From the NCBI GenBank assembly GCA_944382885.1, contig CALWNT010000079.1:1-61553 (forward strand): DNA of 61,553 bases. Reading direction: 5' to 3'. Origin of the DNA: an uncultured Clostridia bacterium. Its GTDB lineage: Bacteria; Bacillota; Clostridia; Oscillospirales; Ruminococcaceae. Below, one piece after another: positions 35,260-43,152 of this stretch; positions within the stretch are counted from its first letter, which is position 1, and each line of letters begins with the position of its first letter. The notes under the pieces are model-generated. The model made no database searches and was not told where the DNA came from. It worked only from the letters and a program-made list of their open reading frames with translations. The position numbers and the translations under genes are program-made.

Positions 35260-36273
35260 ATGATTAGAGATTATCTGCATACTGCAAAAGCCAAACAAAT
35301 TGTCTGTGCTTCATTGATTTTTGTTCTGATCTGTTCTGTAATAACCGGTTGCGGCACCAAAGCAAAGGACGTAACCGATTATTCTGAAGCATCAAATTGG
35401 GCTTATTTTGAGGATGAGAAAACAGATATCGAAGCAGATGTATTTTTCATTTGTCCTACCGTTTACTTGGGCGATGAAGAGAACTTTAATATGTCCCTTA
35501 CTGACGAGGAGACAAAATCAAATTTCCTTGGGGCTGTAAATATGGAAAAAGGTATTTACGATGCCGAATCCCGTTTCTTCGCTCCTTATTACAGACAAAT
35601 CGGCCTGAATGTATATGAAATGAATTCAGATCAACAAGCGGTTTACCTTGACATTGCTTATGCCGATGTAAAGGCTGCTTTTGAATACTACATGGAAAAC
35701 GAAAACGACGGCAGACCGATTGTTTTGGCAGGGTTTTCGCAGGGAGCCGATATGTGTATCCGACTTTTAAAGGATTGCTTTAAGGATGAAAATACAAATA
35801 AACAGCTCATTGCCTGCTATGCAATAGGCTGGAGGATAACGGATCAAGAGTTGAAGGAGAATCCGCACCTGAAATGTGCCTCTGGTGAAAGTGATACGGG
35901 AGTAATTATTTCCTTTAACAGTGAAGCTGAAACGATTACCGATTCGCTTATGATCCCAAGCGGAACAAAGACAAACGCAATCAATCCTCTTAACTGGAAA
36001 ACAGACGGAACGATTGCTGATAAATCTTTAAATAAAGGAGCTTGCTTTACTAATTACGATGGTGACATTGTAAATGAGATTGTCGGTCTAACGGGAGCTT
36101 ACATTGACAGCACACGCGGAGCACTTAAAGTGACCGATATTAATCCGGAAGATTATCCGGCGGGGCTTGATATTTTTGAGGATGGCATATACCATCTCTA
36201 TGATTATCAGTTCTTTTACAGAAATCTACAGGAAAATGTAGCGCTTAGAATTGACGCATATTTGTCAAAATAA
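35260..36273 (+). CDS. DUF3089 alpha/beta-hydrolase-like lipoprotein
   Basis: 337 residues. The lipoprotein signal ends in CSVITGC with the lipidated Cys near residue 31. DUF3089 features: DVFFICPTVYLGDEENF, then FAPYYRQIGL, and the nucleophile elbow VLAGFSQGADM (Ser near 162), typical of lipase/esterase folds. Outer face of the membrane. Seventeen bases after the LRR gene, so same transcript. Substrate unknown. Confidence 0.85.
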   Translation: MIRDYLHTAKAKQIVCASLIFVLICSVITGCGTKAKDVTDYSEASNWAYFEDEKTDIEADVFFICPTVYLGDEENFNMSLTDEETKSNFLGAVNMEKGIYDAESRFFAPYYRQIGLNVYEMNSDQQAVYLDIAYADVKAAFEYYMENENDGRPIVLAGFSQGADMCIRLLKDCFKDENTNKQLIACYAIGWRITDQELKENPHLKCASGESDTGVIISFNSEAETITDSLMIPSGTKTNAINPLNWKTDGTIADKSLNKGACFTNYDGDIVNEIVGLTGAYIDSTRGALKVTDINPEDYPAGLDIFEDGIYHLYDYQFFYRNLQENVALRIDAYLSK

Positions 36274-36322
36274 ATCACAATGCAAAAAAGATTTGGAATA
36301 GCATTTCTATTGATAGCCTTAA

Positions 36323-36451
36323 TTGTTTGCTGAAAAAGATACCATCGGAGCAGGCTGGTGGAACGATTCTGAATGGAATGAGAAGGCTAATATGGCTCTT
36401 AATCCCTATGCTGCGTTGCCACAGTGGCTTGCTGTCAGTGCTGCGAAATAA
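36323..36451 (+). pseudogene. C-terminal gene fragment
   Basis: An open frame of 42 codons with a protein-like end (GAGWWNDSEWNEKANMALNP, then YAALPQWLAVSAAK and TAA), without any start or ribosome site and closed by a stop just upstream. It appears to be the tail of a lost gene; family not recognised. Confidence 0.4.
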
Positions 36452-36487
36452 GCGTTATCCTTTTTGAATTTACTTGGTACATTTATG

Positions 36488-36539
36488 AAAACACCATTGA
36501 AATCTGGGCCCTTGCGGCTGAGAAATCAATGGTGTTTTT
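36488..36539 (+). terminator. Terminator closing the sigma/LRR/lipoprotein region
   Basis: AAAACACCATTGA (36488-36500) / TCAATGGTGTTTT (36526-36538), continuing into T. Confidence 0.75.
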
Positions 36540-36653
36540 GTGATAAATCCGGTAGTGGGATCATAGAAGCTCCGTTATGTTTGCGGGCTGGATAGGAAAA
36601 CAAAGATCGAAAGGAAAAGAACCTTGTTAACAAAGAGAGGTTAGGAAAAAGCG

Positions 36654-37526
36654 CTACATATCATCCTCTAAAATTTGAATCCCTGCGCCAATCAGTTTCG
36701 GACCAACATACACGCCTAATGTGCTGTCAATTTCCCCCTCCCAGCAGTTTACTCGTTTGGGAAGAAGTTTTAGCACAGTTTGTCGTACCGTCTTTAAATC
36801 CTCTGGGGCGCCTCCGCTGGCAAACATCAGGTTATATCGTTTGCCGGGATGTTCTGCCGCAAATTCCGTTACCAATTCGGTAATCCGCATGAGGGACTGC
36901 TTCCTTCCCCGGATTTTTGCCACGTTAATCAGCTCTCCGGTGGGGGCAAAGGAGATGATCGGCTTCATATTCAGCATTGTCCCCGCAATTGAGGTGATTT
37001 TGCCGATTCGTCCTCCTTTTTGCAAATATTCTAACGTATTGATGCTGAAAAACACCTTGGTATTTTGAATCAGTCTGGGAATCAGGTCCATCAGCTCGTC
37101 CCAGGTTTTTCCCTGTTCGATATAACGGGCGGTCTGAAGGGCAGTTGCACCGGTGCCGAGACAGCCGCTTAGGGTATCGAACACCGCCGTTTTCAGTTCA
37201 GGAAATTCTTCCGAGACCAGTTTCACCATCTGATAAGTTCCGCTCAGGCCGCTGGAAAAAATAATGGCGATAACGCTGGTGTATCCCTCGGCTTTTAAAT
37301 TCCGGAAAATCTGCTCCACGGTTTCCCCGTCCGGCAAAGAAGTTTTGGGAATTTCCAAAGGAAGCCGATTGTAAACTTCCTCCGGGGTAATGTCTATTCC
37401 GTCGAGATAGGCTCTGTCCTGATAGATGATTTTTAAAGGAACGATGGCAATATGATAACGTTTTGCCAAATGAGGGGGAACATCCGCGCAGGAATCGGTC
37501 AAAACGGCAATTTTTTCTCGGCTCAT
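36654..37526 (-). CDS. DegV-family fatty-acid-binding protein
   Basis: 290 residues from the ATG at 37526 with AGGAG upstream; a longer frame has no ribosome site. DegV fold: IAVLTDSCADVPPHLAKRY at the N-terminus, PKTSLPDGETVEQIF near 60, FSSGLSGTYQMVKL near 90 with the Ser residues that bind the fatty-acid carboxylate, and TLEYLQKGGRIGK near 165. DegV (FakB-like) proteins present fatty acids to a kinase for phosphorylation and phospholipid synthesis. Stand-alone gene on the minus strand. Confidence 0.93.
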   Translation of the reverse strand: MSREKIAVLTDSCADVPPHLAKRYHIAIVPLKIIYQDRAYLDGIDITPEEVYNRLPLEIPKTSLPDGETVEQIFRNLKAEGYTSVIAIIFSSGLSGTYQMVKLVSEEFPELKTAVFDTLSGCLGTGATALQTARYIEQGKTWDELMDLIPRLIQNTKVFFSINTLEYLQKGGRIGKITSIAGTMLNMKPIISFAPTGELINVAKIRGRKQSLMRITELVTEFAAEHPGKRYNLMFASGGAPEDLKTVRQTVLKLLPKRVNCWEGEIDSTLGVYVGPKLIGAGIQILEDDM

Positions 37527-37562
37527 AATAGACACTCCTAATTTTATAATACTGTCTATTAT
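37525..37562 (-). promoter_or_regulatory. Inverted repeat overlapping the DegV start codon
   Basis: ATAATAGACA (37525-37534 on the plus strand) and TGTCTATTAT (37553-37562) are perfect 10-base inverted arms. In the minus-strand mRNA the right arm of the hairpin includes the start-codon bases and the loop holds AGGAG. It could be a repressor operator in DNA or an RNA fold limiting translation. Confidence 0.45.
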
Positions 37563-37723
37563 AAGGCGTATTTTCAGTTTTGGCAAGAAAAATCAGATAG
37601 GGAAGAATAAAGAGAGAATCCCCCTTTTGCCGTTGGGACAATTGGTTTTTGCTTCCATGTATTTCGGAAAAAGAGTTAATGAAATATCTAGTTTCCTATG
37701 GGTAAAATAATTATTTTTGCCAC

Positions 37724-37752
37724 TTGCTTTTGACATGGGCTTATGGTATAAT
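37724..37752 (+). promoter_or_regulatory. Promoter of the riboswitch/decarboxylase transcript
   Basis: TTGCTT (37724-37729), 17-base spacer, TATAAT (37747-37752). A TTGACA at 37730 is only 11 bases from the -10 and was not used. Confidence 0.6.
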
Positions 37753-37820
37753 TGCAACCGTAAAATTTTAACAGAATTAGATATTGACACAGCTATCTTT
37801 ATCTATCGTCAATATGGTCA

Positions 37821-37943
37821 GAAAAAGGGAGTAGCTAGCGAGAAAAATTTTCGCGTCTTCGGCGTCAGTACGGCTTTTGCCCGCTTGAGACTTAAAAGGC
37901 AAGACTTTTATCGAAGAAACACTTCGGTAAAAGTCTGTTTTTT
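37821..37943 (+). ncRNA. yybP-ykoY-type (Mn2+) riboswitch with terminator
   Basis: Shows the family's signature blocks in order: an A-rich P1 strand running into GGGAGTAGC (37827-37835), a hairpin GCGA/TCGC, CTTCGGCGTCAGTACG (about 37857-37872), and the closing GGCAAGACTTTTA (37898-37910). The P1 3' strand is also the left arm of a terminator, AGACTTTTATCGAAG (37902-37916) / CTTCGGTAAAAGTCT (37922-37936), plus TTTTTT. Ligand-stabilised P1 therefore excludes the terminator, i.e. an ON switch. Class assigned by memory of the consensus, not by a search. Confidence 0.75.
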
Positions 37944-38053
37944 ATGAAGTCTTTGTCTAAAAAACTGATGGCCGGAAGAAGGAGGAGGGAAATTCCCGGA
38001 TTTTGGTTCTGTTTGTAGATAAGGATTACGATTGATGTTTCGGAGGAATGAAA

Positions 38054-39181
38054 ATGGCAGAGTTATTTTCAAATGTGACAAACATAACCTGGCAGCAAGT
38101 GGTTATGTGGGTAATCGGAGGGGTTTTGATTTATCTTGCAATCAAAAAGGATATGGAACCTACCTTGCTCCTTCCCCTGGGCTTTGGAGCAATTTTGGTA
38201 AACCTTCCCTTATCCGGGGCAGTGACACAAATTTATGACGGTGCGGAAGAAGTCGGCGTCATTGATGTATTGTTTGACGCAGGAATTGCGAACGAACTGT
38301 TCCCGTTGCTGTTATTTGTGGGGATTGGTGCGATGATCGACTTTGGTCCCCTGCTTTCCAATCCAAAATTGATGATTTTTGGTGCGGCGGCTCAGTTCGG
38401 TATCTTCTTTACCCTCAGCCTTGCTTCCCTGTTGGGCTTTGAGATGAAGGATGCCGCTTCTATCGCGATTATCGGTGCGGCTGACGGCCCGACCTCTATC
38501 TTTGTAGCAAACTTTTTAGGTTCTCAGTATATCGGTGCTATCATGGTAGCGGCATATTCTTATATGGCGCTGGTACCGGTAGTGCAGCCTCCGGTGATTA
38601 AACTGCTCACCACCAAGAAAGAGCGTTTGATTCGGATGCCTTTCCGTCAACAGTCTGTTTCAAAGCTGACGAAGATTCTCTTCCCAATTATCATTACTGC
38701 GATTACCGGTATTGTTTCTCCAAGAAGCGTAGCTTTGATTGGTTTCCTGATGTTTGGTAATTTGGTTCGTGAATGCGGCGTACTGGACTCTCTTTCTGAA
38801 ACTGCGCAGAAAGTTTTAGCGAATTTGGTAACATTGTTTCTCGGTATCACCATCGCAACCAAAATGCAGGCTGAGATGTTCCTGACTCCTCAGACTTTGA
38901 TGATTATTGTTTTAGGTCTGGTGGCATTCGTCTTTGATACAGCAGGCGGTGTTTTGATTGCGAAGCTGATTAACCTGTTCCTGCCAAAGAACAAAAAACT
39001 CAATCCAATGATCGGTGCGGCCGGTATTTCTGCGTTCCCAATGTCTGCCCGTGTGGTACATAAAATGGGCCTGAAAGAAGATCCGCAGAACTTCCTGTTG
39101 ATGCATTCTATCGGAGTAAACGTTTCCGGGCAGATTGCTTCTGTAATTGCAGGCGGCTTGATTCTGAATATGTTAGCTTAA
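38054..39181 (+). CDS. Na+-translocating decarboxylase beta subunit (OadB/GcdB type)
   Basis: 375 residues, about nine to eleven membrane segments. Family motifs: LLFVGIGAMIDFGPLL near residue 90, the ion-site region GAADGPTSIFVANFL near 148, then VAAYSYMALVP and the C-terminal NPMIGAAGISAFPMSARV. This subunit couples removal of carboxybiotin CO2 to Na+ export. Start at 38054 set by GGAGG seven bases upstream. A small gamma-like gene follows 14 bases later, but no biotin or carboxyltransferase subunit is near. Transcribed under the riboswitch just upstream, an unusual pairing. Confidence 0.93.
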   Translation: MAELFSNVTNITWQQVVMWVIGGVLIYLAIKKDMEPTLLLPLGFGAILVNLPLSGAVTQIYDGAEEVGVIDVLFDAGIANELFPLLLFVGIGAMIDFGPLLSNPKLMIFGAAAQFGIFFTLSLASLLGFEMKDAASIAIIGAADGPTSIFVANFLGSQYIGAIMVAAYSYMALVPVVQPPVIKLLTTKKERLIRMPFRQQSVSKLTKILFPIIITAITGIVSPRSVALIGFLMFGNLVRECGVLDSLSETAQKVLANLVTLFLGITIATKMQAEMFLTPQTLMIIVLGLVAFVFDTAGGVLIAKLINLFLPKNKKLNPMIGAAGISAFPMSARVVHKMGLKEDPQNFLLMHSIGVNVSGQIASVIAGGLILNMLA

Positions 39182-39195
39182 TTGAGGTGTGAAGT

Positions 39196-39336
39196 ATGAA
39201 TTTGGATTTTGATGCGTTTTTAGACACCCTTCCAATTATGGGTATGGGCATGGCTGGCATTTTTATTGTTACTATTGTGATTATACTGGCAATGGTGATC
39301 CTTCAGAAAGTGACCCAGCCGAAAGACAAAGAATAA
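39196..39336 (+). CDS. Small membrane subunit, OadG-like gamma chain
   Basis: 46 residues: short acidic start (MNLDFDAFLDTLPIMGMGMA), one membrane helix GIFIVTIVIILAMVIL, and a charged tail QKVTQPKDKE. Size, single N-terminal helix and place after the beta subunit match OadG-type gamma subunits that hold the decarboxylase complex together. GAGGTGTGAAG ribosome site. Followed at once by a strong terminator, so beta and gamma form the whole operon. Confidence 0.8.
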   Translation: MNLDFDAFLDTLPIMGMGMAGIFIVTIVIILAMVILQKVTQPKDKE

Positions 39337-39342
39337 AAGAAC

Positions 39343-39381
39343 TGCCGCGCGCCTTAGATAAGGCGCGCGGCAATTTTTTTA
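39343..39381 (+). terminator. Terminator of the decarboxylase operon
   Basis: TGCCGCGCGCCTT (39343-39355) / AAGGCGCGCGGCA (39360-39372), 13 perfect pairs, then a T run. Confidence 0.95.
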
Positions 39382-39406
39382 TTTTCTTAATGATAGAAAA
39401 ACAAAC

Positions 39407-39778
39407 AGAAATTTATCTTCTGTGTGGGGGTGCCGACCCCCACACCCCGGCTCAATTTTGCTCGCCCAAAATTGAGGAAAAGGGCGCCGCTCAGTCGCCG
39501 CGGGGGCTTGGGTACGGGTCTAACAAGTATTCTCCTGACCATGCGAAGTAGGAAAAATTCGGTTGGCAACTAGGGCTGACAAATATTTTGGCAGAAACTG
39601 ATATTTTCCGTTGTACTTCGTTAGAAGCCAACTTAATAGACCCGTAGGGAGCCTTTCCGGCGTTTGAGGAATGCCCTTTTGGTTTCTTTTAGGCAAGCAA
39701 AAGAAACTCGGGGTTTGGGGGCCGACGCCCCCATAAGTTGAGTCCAGAACCTTCTTGGTTCTGAAAAGATAGATTTCT
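39407..39778. repeat. 372-bp palindromic MITE-like element
   Basis: The ends are imperfect inverted repeats, AGAAATTTATCTT (39407-39419) and AAGATAGATTTCT (39766-39778). Each arm carries the same ordered hairpins: a G5/C5 hairpin (39422-39445 left, 39717-39732 right) and an A/T hairpin with a shared loop (39451-39476 left, 39682-39707 right). Further inward TACGGGTCTA pairs with TAGACCCGTA, GTTGGC with GCCAAC, CGAAGTA with TACTTCG. No gene inside. Part of a second copy is at 61473-61553. Probably a non-autonomous mobile element or a structured dispersed repeat. Confidence 0.75.
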
Positions 39779-39866
39779 ATTTTTCTTCCCGTTTGCCTTT
39801 TTTTCGAAAAAAGAGTAAACTGTCTTTAGAAAGTAAAGTTATACGTAGCAAAAAGGTGAGAAAAAT

Positions 39867-40928
39867 ATGGAAGAACAGATGAAAGCGCTGGTTTGCCACC
39901 AAAACGGCAGTATTTCCTTAGAGGACAGACCGGTTCCCATACTGCTGGAGGAGACGGACGCAGTGGTCAAGGTCACCCTTTCCACCATCTGTATGAGCGA
40001 CCTTCATATTATGCGGGGAGCCGTCCCAAGAGCGGTGCCGGAAACGGTGCTGGGTCATGAATTTGTGGGAGAAGTGGTGTCAGTGGGCGAGCAGGTCCGT
40101 ACACTCCGTCCTGGAGATCGGGTCGCGGCAAACTGCATTACCTTTTGCGGAGAATGCTATTTTTGTAAAAAAGGATTTATCAACAACTGTCAAAACGGCG
40201 GCTGGGAGCTGGGATGCCGGATCGACGGATGTCAGGCGGAATATGTTCGGGTTCCCTTCGCAGAGCAGGGACTTACTAAAATTCCGGATCAGGTCACGGA
40301 TGAGAATGCCCTGTTTGTGGGGGATATCCTTTCCAGCGGTTATTTTGGGGCAGAGCTTTGCGACATCACGCCGGGAGATACCATCGCGGTCATCGGCGCA
40401 GGTCCGGTAGGACTGTGCGGAATGCTTTGCGCCAGGCTTTTCGGAGCCGCCAAAATTATTGCGATGGATATTGACCCTTACCGGTTGTCCTTTGCGAAAG
40501 AGCAGGGCCTTGCGGATGTGACTATTTCTCCGACGGAAGCTGACTGGGAAAAGACGATTGCGCAGGAGACCCATGGCTGGGGCGCAGACGGCGTGATTGA
40601 GGCTGCAGGAGGGAAAGATACCTTTGACATCGCCTGGAAAATCGCGCGGCCGAACAGCGTAGTGGCATTGATCGCCATGTATGAGGAAAATCAAACCTTT
40701 CCCTTGCCGTCCATGTATGGGAAAAATCTCATTTTCAAAACCGGAGGAGTGGACGCTGTCCACTGCGAACGTTTGATGGAACTGATTGCCGCAGGAAAGA
40801 TCAACACAGATTTTCTCATTACGCATAAAGCGCCGCTTAATGATATTTTAAAAGGCTACGAAGTGTTTGGGGAACGGAAAGACCACTGCTATAAATGGGC
40901 AGTCACCCCCTATGAGGAAAGAGCATGA
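39867..40928 (+). CDS. Zinc-dependent alcohol dehydrogenase family protein (MDR)
   Basis: 353 residues. Catalytic zinc site from Cys43 (STICMSDLHIM), GHEFVGEV with the zinc His, and later acidic ligands; structural zinc Cys cluster CGECYFCKKGFINNC at about 94-108. Rossmann NAD(P) motif VIGAGPVGLCG near 175 followed by AMDID, favouring NAD. Oxidises or reduces an alcohol/aldehyde such as isopropanol, butanediol or a polyol; not distinguishable here. First gene of an overlapping four-gene operon (4-base overlap with the next). Confidence 0.9.
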   Translation: MEEQMKALVCHQNGSISLEDRPVPILLEETDAVVKVTLSTICMSDLHIMRGAVPRAVPETVLGHEFVGEVVSVGEQVRTLRPGDRVAANCITFCGECYFCKKGFINNCQNGGWELGCRIDGCQAEYVRVPFAEQGLTKIPDQVTDENALFVGDILSSGYFGAELCDITPGDTIAVIGAGPVGLCGMLCARLFGAAKIIAMDIDPYRLSFAKEQGLADVTISPTEADWEKTIAQETHGWGADGVIEAAGGKDTFDIAWKIARPNSVVALIAMYEENQTFPLPSMYGKNLIFKTGGVDAVHCERLMELIAAGKINTDFLITHKAPLNDILKGYEVFGERKDHCYKWAVTPYEERA

Positions 40929-41494
40929 GACTGTTTATCGCAATTCTTCTGCCGGAAGAGGTAAAAAATGAGCTTTGCCGGCGCAGGGATCTCATTTTAA
41001 AAGACGCTTCCCGAGGGAACGGCACGCAAAGGGAAAACCTTCATCTGACGCTTGCTTTTCTGGGAGAAGTTTCGGGAACGGGGAGGATTCAGAAAATCAA
41101 ATCTGCCATGAATCGGATGGAGGCTTCCCCCTTTGCCTTTTCTTTGGGAGGACTTGGCAGATTTTCAGGAAACGGAGAATCCCTTTACTTTAACCGCCTG
41201 CTCTCCTGTCCTGACTTGATGAAATTGCAGGAGGAGCTGTCCCAGCAGCTTCAGGAAGAGGGCTTTGTCTTGGAAAAGCGCAAATTCAAGCCCCATTTAA
41301 CCTTATCCCGGCGGACGGTTCTATTCCCGGAAAAAGAGCAGCAGTTACTGGGACAACGTTTTTCTCCGCTGAAAGTTCCGGTAACGGAAATCTGCCTGAT
41401 GAAGTCAGAACGTCTCTATGGAAAGCTCACCTATACGAAATTATATGGCAAAACCCTCGTTTTTCAGGAGAATCGGCAGGAGGAAGAAACATGA
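40925..41494 (+). CDS. thpR: RNA 2',3'-cyclic phosphodiesterase (ThpR/LigT)
   Basis: 189 residues, 2H-phosphoesterase fold. The two catalytic HxTx motifs are at His40-Leu-Thr42 (NLHLTLAFLG) and His124-Leu-Thr126 (KPHLTLSRR). Opens 2',3'-cyclic phosphates at RNA ends. ATG overlaps the stop of the dehydrogenase (ATGA) and its own stop overlaps the next start, so expression is tightly coupled. Confidence 0.9.
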   Translation: MRLFIAILLPEEVKNELCRRRDLILKDASRGNGTQRENLHLTLAFLGEVSGTGRIQKIKSAMNRMEASPFAFSLGGLGRFSGNGESLYFNRLLSCPDLMKLQEELSQQLQEEGFVLEKRKFKPHLTLSRRTVLFPEKEQQLLGQRFSPLKVPVTEICLMKSERLYGKLTYTKLYGKTLVFQENRQEEET

Positions 41495-41826
41495 ATATAC
41501 AGATCTACGGTAAGAAAAAATGCTTCGATACCAAAAAAGCGGAGCGGTATTTTAAAGAGAGAAAAATTCCCTTTCAGCAGATCGATCTGCCGAAATACGG
41601 CATGAGCAAAGGAGAACTCAAAAGCGTGCTCCAAGCGGTCAAAAGCATTGACGCTTTGTTGGACGAAAAAGGGAAGGATGCGGCCTTGATTCGGTATCTA
41701 GCTCATCAGGAAGATCAAATCGAAAAACTGCTGGAACAACCGGAAAATCTCAAAACGCCAATCGTGCGCAATGGAAAGCAGGCCACGGTGGGCTTTTGCC
41801 CGGATATCTGGAAGGATTGGAAATAG
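41491..41826 (+). CDS. ArsC/Spx-family thioredoxin-fold protein
   Basis: 111 residues. N-terminal IQIYGKKKCFDTKKAERYF puts a single Cys11 where arsenate reductases and Spx proteins have CxxS/CxxC, and RYLAHQEDQIEKLLEQPENL with TPIVRNGKQATVGF matches the ArsC C-terminal half. This YffB/Spx-like class is usually a small redox protein, not a true arsenate reductase; the missing second Cys argues against an Spx disulfide switch. Four-base overlap with thpR. Confidence 0.85.
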   Translation: MNIQIYGKKKCFDTKKAERYFKERKIPFQQIDLPKYGMSKGELKSVLQAVKSIDALLDEKGKDAALIRYLAHQEDQIEKLLEQPENLKTPIVRNGKQATVGFCPDIWKDWK

Positions 41827-41843
41827 GAAAGGGGTGTCGCTTT

Positions 41844-42557
41844 TTGCTGTGGAATCCTTGGCATGGGTGCCATAAACTGAGTGCTGGATGCCAAAACTGC
41901 TATGTTTACCGCATTGACCATCAGCATGGAAAAGACAGCACGGTGGTAAGTAAAACGTCTTCTTTCCGTCTCCCGGTCGCTTCTAAACGGGATAAAAACC
42001 TTCAAATTCCCTCAGGAGAGCGAGTCTATACCTGTTTGTCCTCCGATTTCTTTTTAGAGGATGCAGACGATTGGCGGGAGGAAGCCTGGAGCATGATCAA
42101 AGAGCGGTCTGATCTTTCTTTTTATATCATCACCAAGCGGATTCACCGTCTGGAGGATTGCATCCCTTCTGACTGGGGAGAAGGCTATGAAAACGTCACC
42201 ATTTGCTGTACCGTGGAAAATCAGGACCGTGCGGACTTTCGCCTGCCGATTTTTTACCGGGCGCCGGTGCGCCATAAGGAGCTGATCTGCGAACCCCTGT
42301 TGGAGGAAATCGACCTTTCTCCCTATCTTGGGGATTGGATAGAAGGGGTAACGGTGGGAGGCGAATCCGGCCCCGGCGCCAGGCCCTGCGATTTTTCCTG
42401 GGTACTAAAATTGAGAGAGCAATGCGTGCGGGTCGGTGTTCCCTTTCATTTTAAACAGACTGGAGCGTTCTTTGTGAAGGACGGAAAACCATACCGAATT
42501 CCCCGGTCACAACAGAGTGCTCAAGCAAAAAAAGCCGGAATTGATTTTGTAAAATAA
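41844..42557 (+). CDS. DUF5131 (phage Gp37/Gp68-like) radical-SAM-type protein
   Basis: 237 residues with a TTG start nine bases after GGAAAGGGG; the frame extends further up into the ArsC-like gene without a ribosome site. N-terminal WNPWHGCHKLSAGCQNCY gives Cys9, Cys16 and Cys19, the spaced cysteines of the DUF5131 group, related to radical SAM enzymes. Further: SSDFFLEDADDWR, FYIITKR, and GGESGPGARPCDFSW near 185, then HFKQTGAFF. Substrate unknown; homologues are found in phages. Follows ThpR and ArsC-like genes in one operon. Confidence 0.85.
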   Translation: MLWNPWHGCHKLSAGCQNCYVYRIDHQHGKDSTVVSKTSSFRLPVASKRDKNLQIPSGERVYTCLSSDFFLEDADDWREEAWSMIKERSDLSFYIITKRIHRLEDCIPSDWGEGYENVTICCTVENQDRADFRLPIFYRAPVRHKELICEPLLEEIDLSPYLGDWIEGVTVGGESGPGARPCDFSWVLKLREQCVRVGVPFHFKQTGAFFVKDGKPYRIPRSQQSAQAKKAGIDFVK

Positions 42558-42633
42558 GATCCTTCGTGGAATTCCTATTTTGAGAAACCGGGAATTTTGG
42601 GAAGAATTCTGAAATAAAAAGGAGGTCTCCATT

Positions 42634-43152
42634 ATGGAAACAGCATTGGAAAACTTGCTTACCAGAAGAAGTGTGCGGAGCTATCAAAAGAAAGAGGTGC
42701 CGGAAGACTTGCTCCAAAAAATTACCAAAGCCGGAGAATACGCTCCCAGCGGAATGGGCCGCCAGCCCTGCGTTATGGTAGTTGTGCGGGACAAAGAATT
42801 GCTTGAAAAAATTTCCCAGATGAATCAGGCCGTCATGGGTGGGGAAGGCGATCCCTTTTACGGCGCGCCGGCAGTAATTATCGTCTTCGCCGACAAACGC
42901 AGCGGCACGTATCTCTACGACGGGGCGCTCACCATGGGAAACCTGTTAAACGCCGCCCATGCGGTAGGAGTGGATTCCTGCTGGATCCATCGGGCAAAAG
43001 AGGTGTTCGAGACCCCAGAGGGAAAGAAACTAAAGGCTTCCTGGGGCTTGGATGAAAATTATGAAGGAATCGGCAACTGTATCCTGGGATACCGTGAGGG
43101 AGAACTTCCCGCTCCGGCTCCGAGAAAAGACAAGTTTGTCATTTGGAAATAG
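42634..43152 (+). CDS. Nitroreductase-family flavoprotein
   Basis: 172 residues, FMN-dependent. TRRSVRSYQKKEVPEDLL (residues 10-27) and YAPSGMGRQPC near 35 bind FMN; MGNLLNAAHAVGVDSCWI near 108 is the core helix. Reduces nitro or quinone-type compounds, or serves as a small redox enzyme. Perfect AAGGAGG ribosome site. Separate from the previous operon by 76 bases and followed by a strong terminator. Confidence 0.92.
   Translation: METALENLLTRRSVRSYQKKEVPEDLLQKITKAGEYAPSGMGRQPCVMVVVRDKELLEKISQMNQAVMGGEGDPFYGAPAVIIVFADKRSGTYLYDGALTMGNLLNAAHAVGVDSCWIHRAKEVFETPEGKKLKASWGLDENYEGIGNCILGYREGELPAPAPRKDKFVIWK

Noticed and set aside
37730..37752. TTGACA (37730) paired with TATAAT (37747) as a promoter
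   Set aside because: Spacer only 11 bases; the TTGCTT at 37724 gives the proper 17.
41491..41826. Arsenate reductase assignment
   Set aside because: Only one Cys in the active-site region and no arsenic genes nearby; a general Spx/ArsC-fold label is safer.
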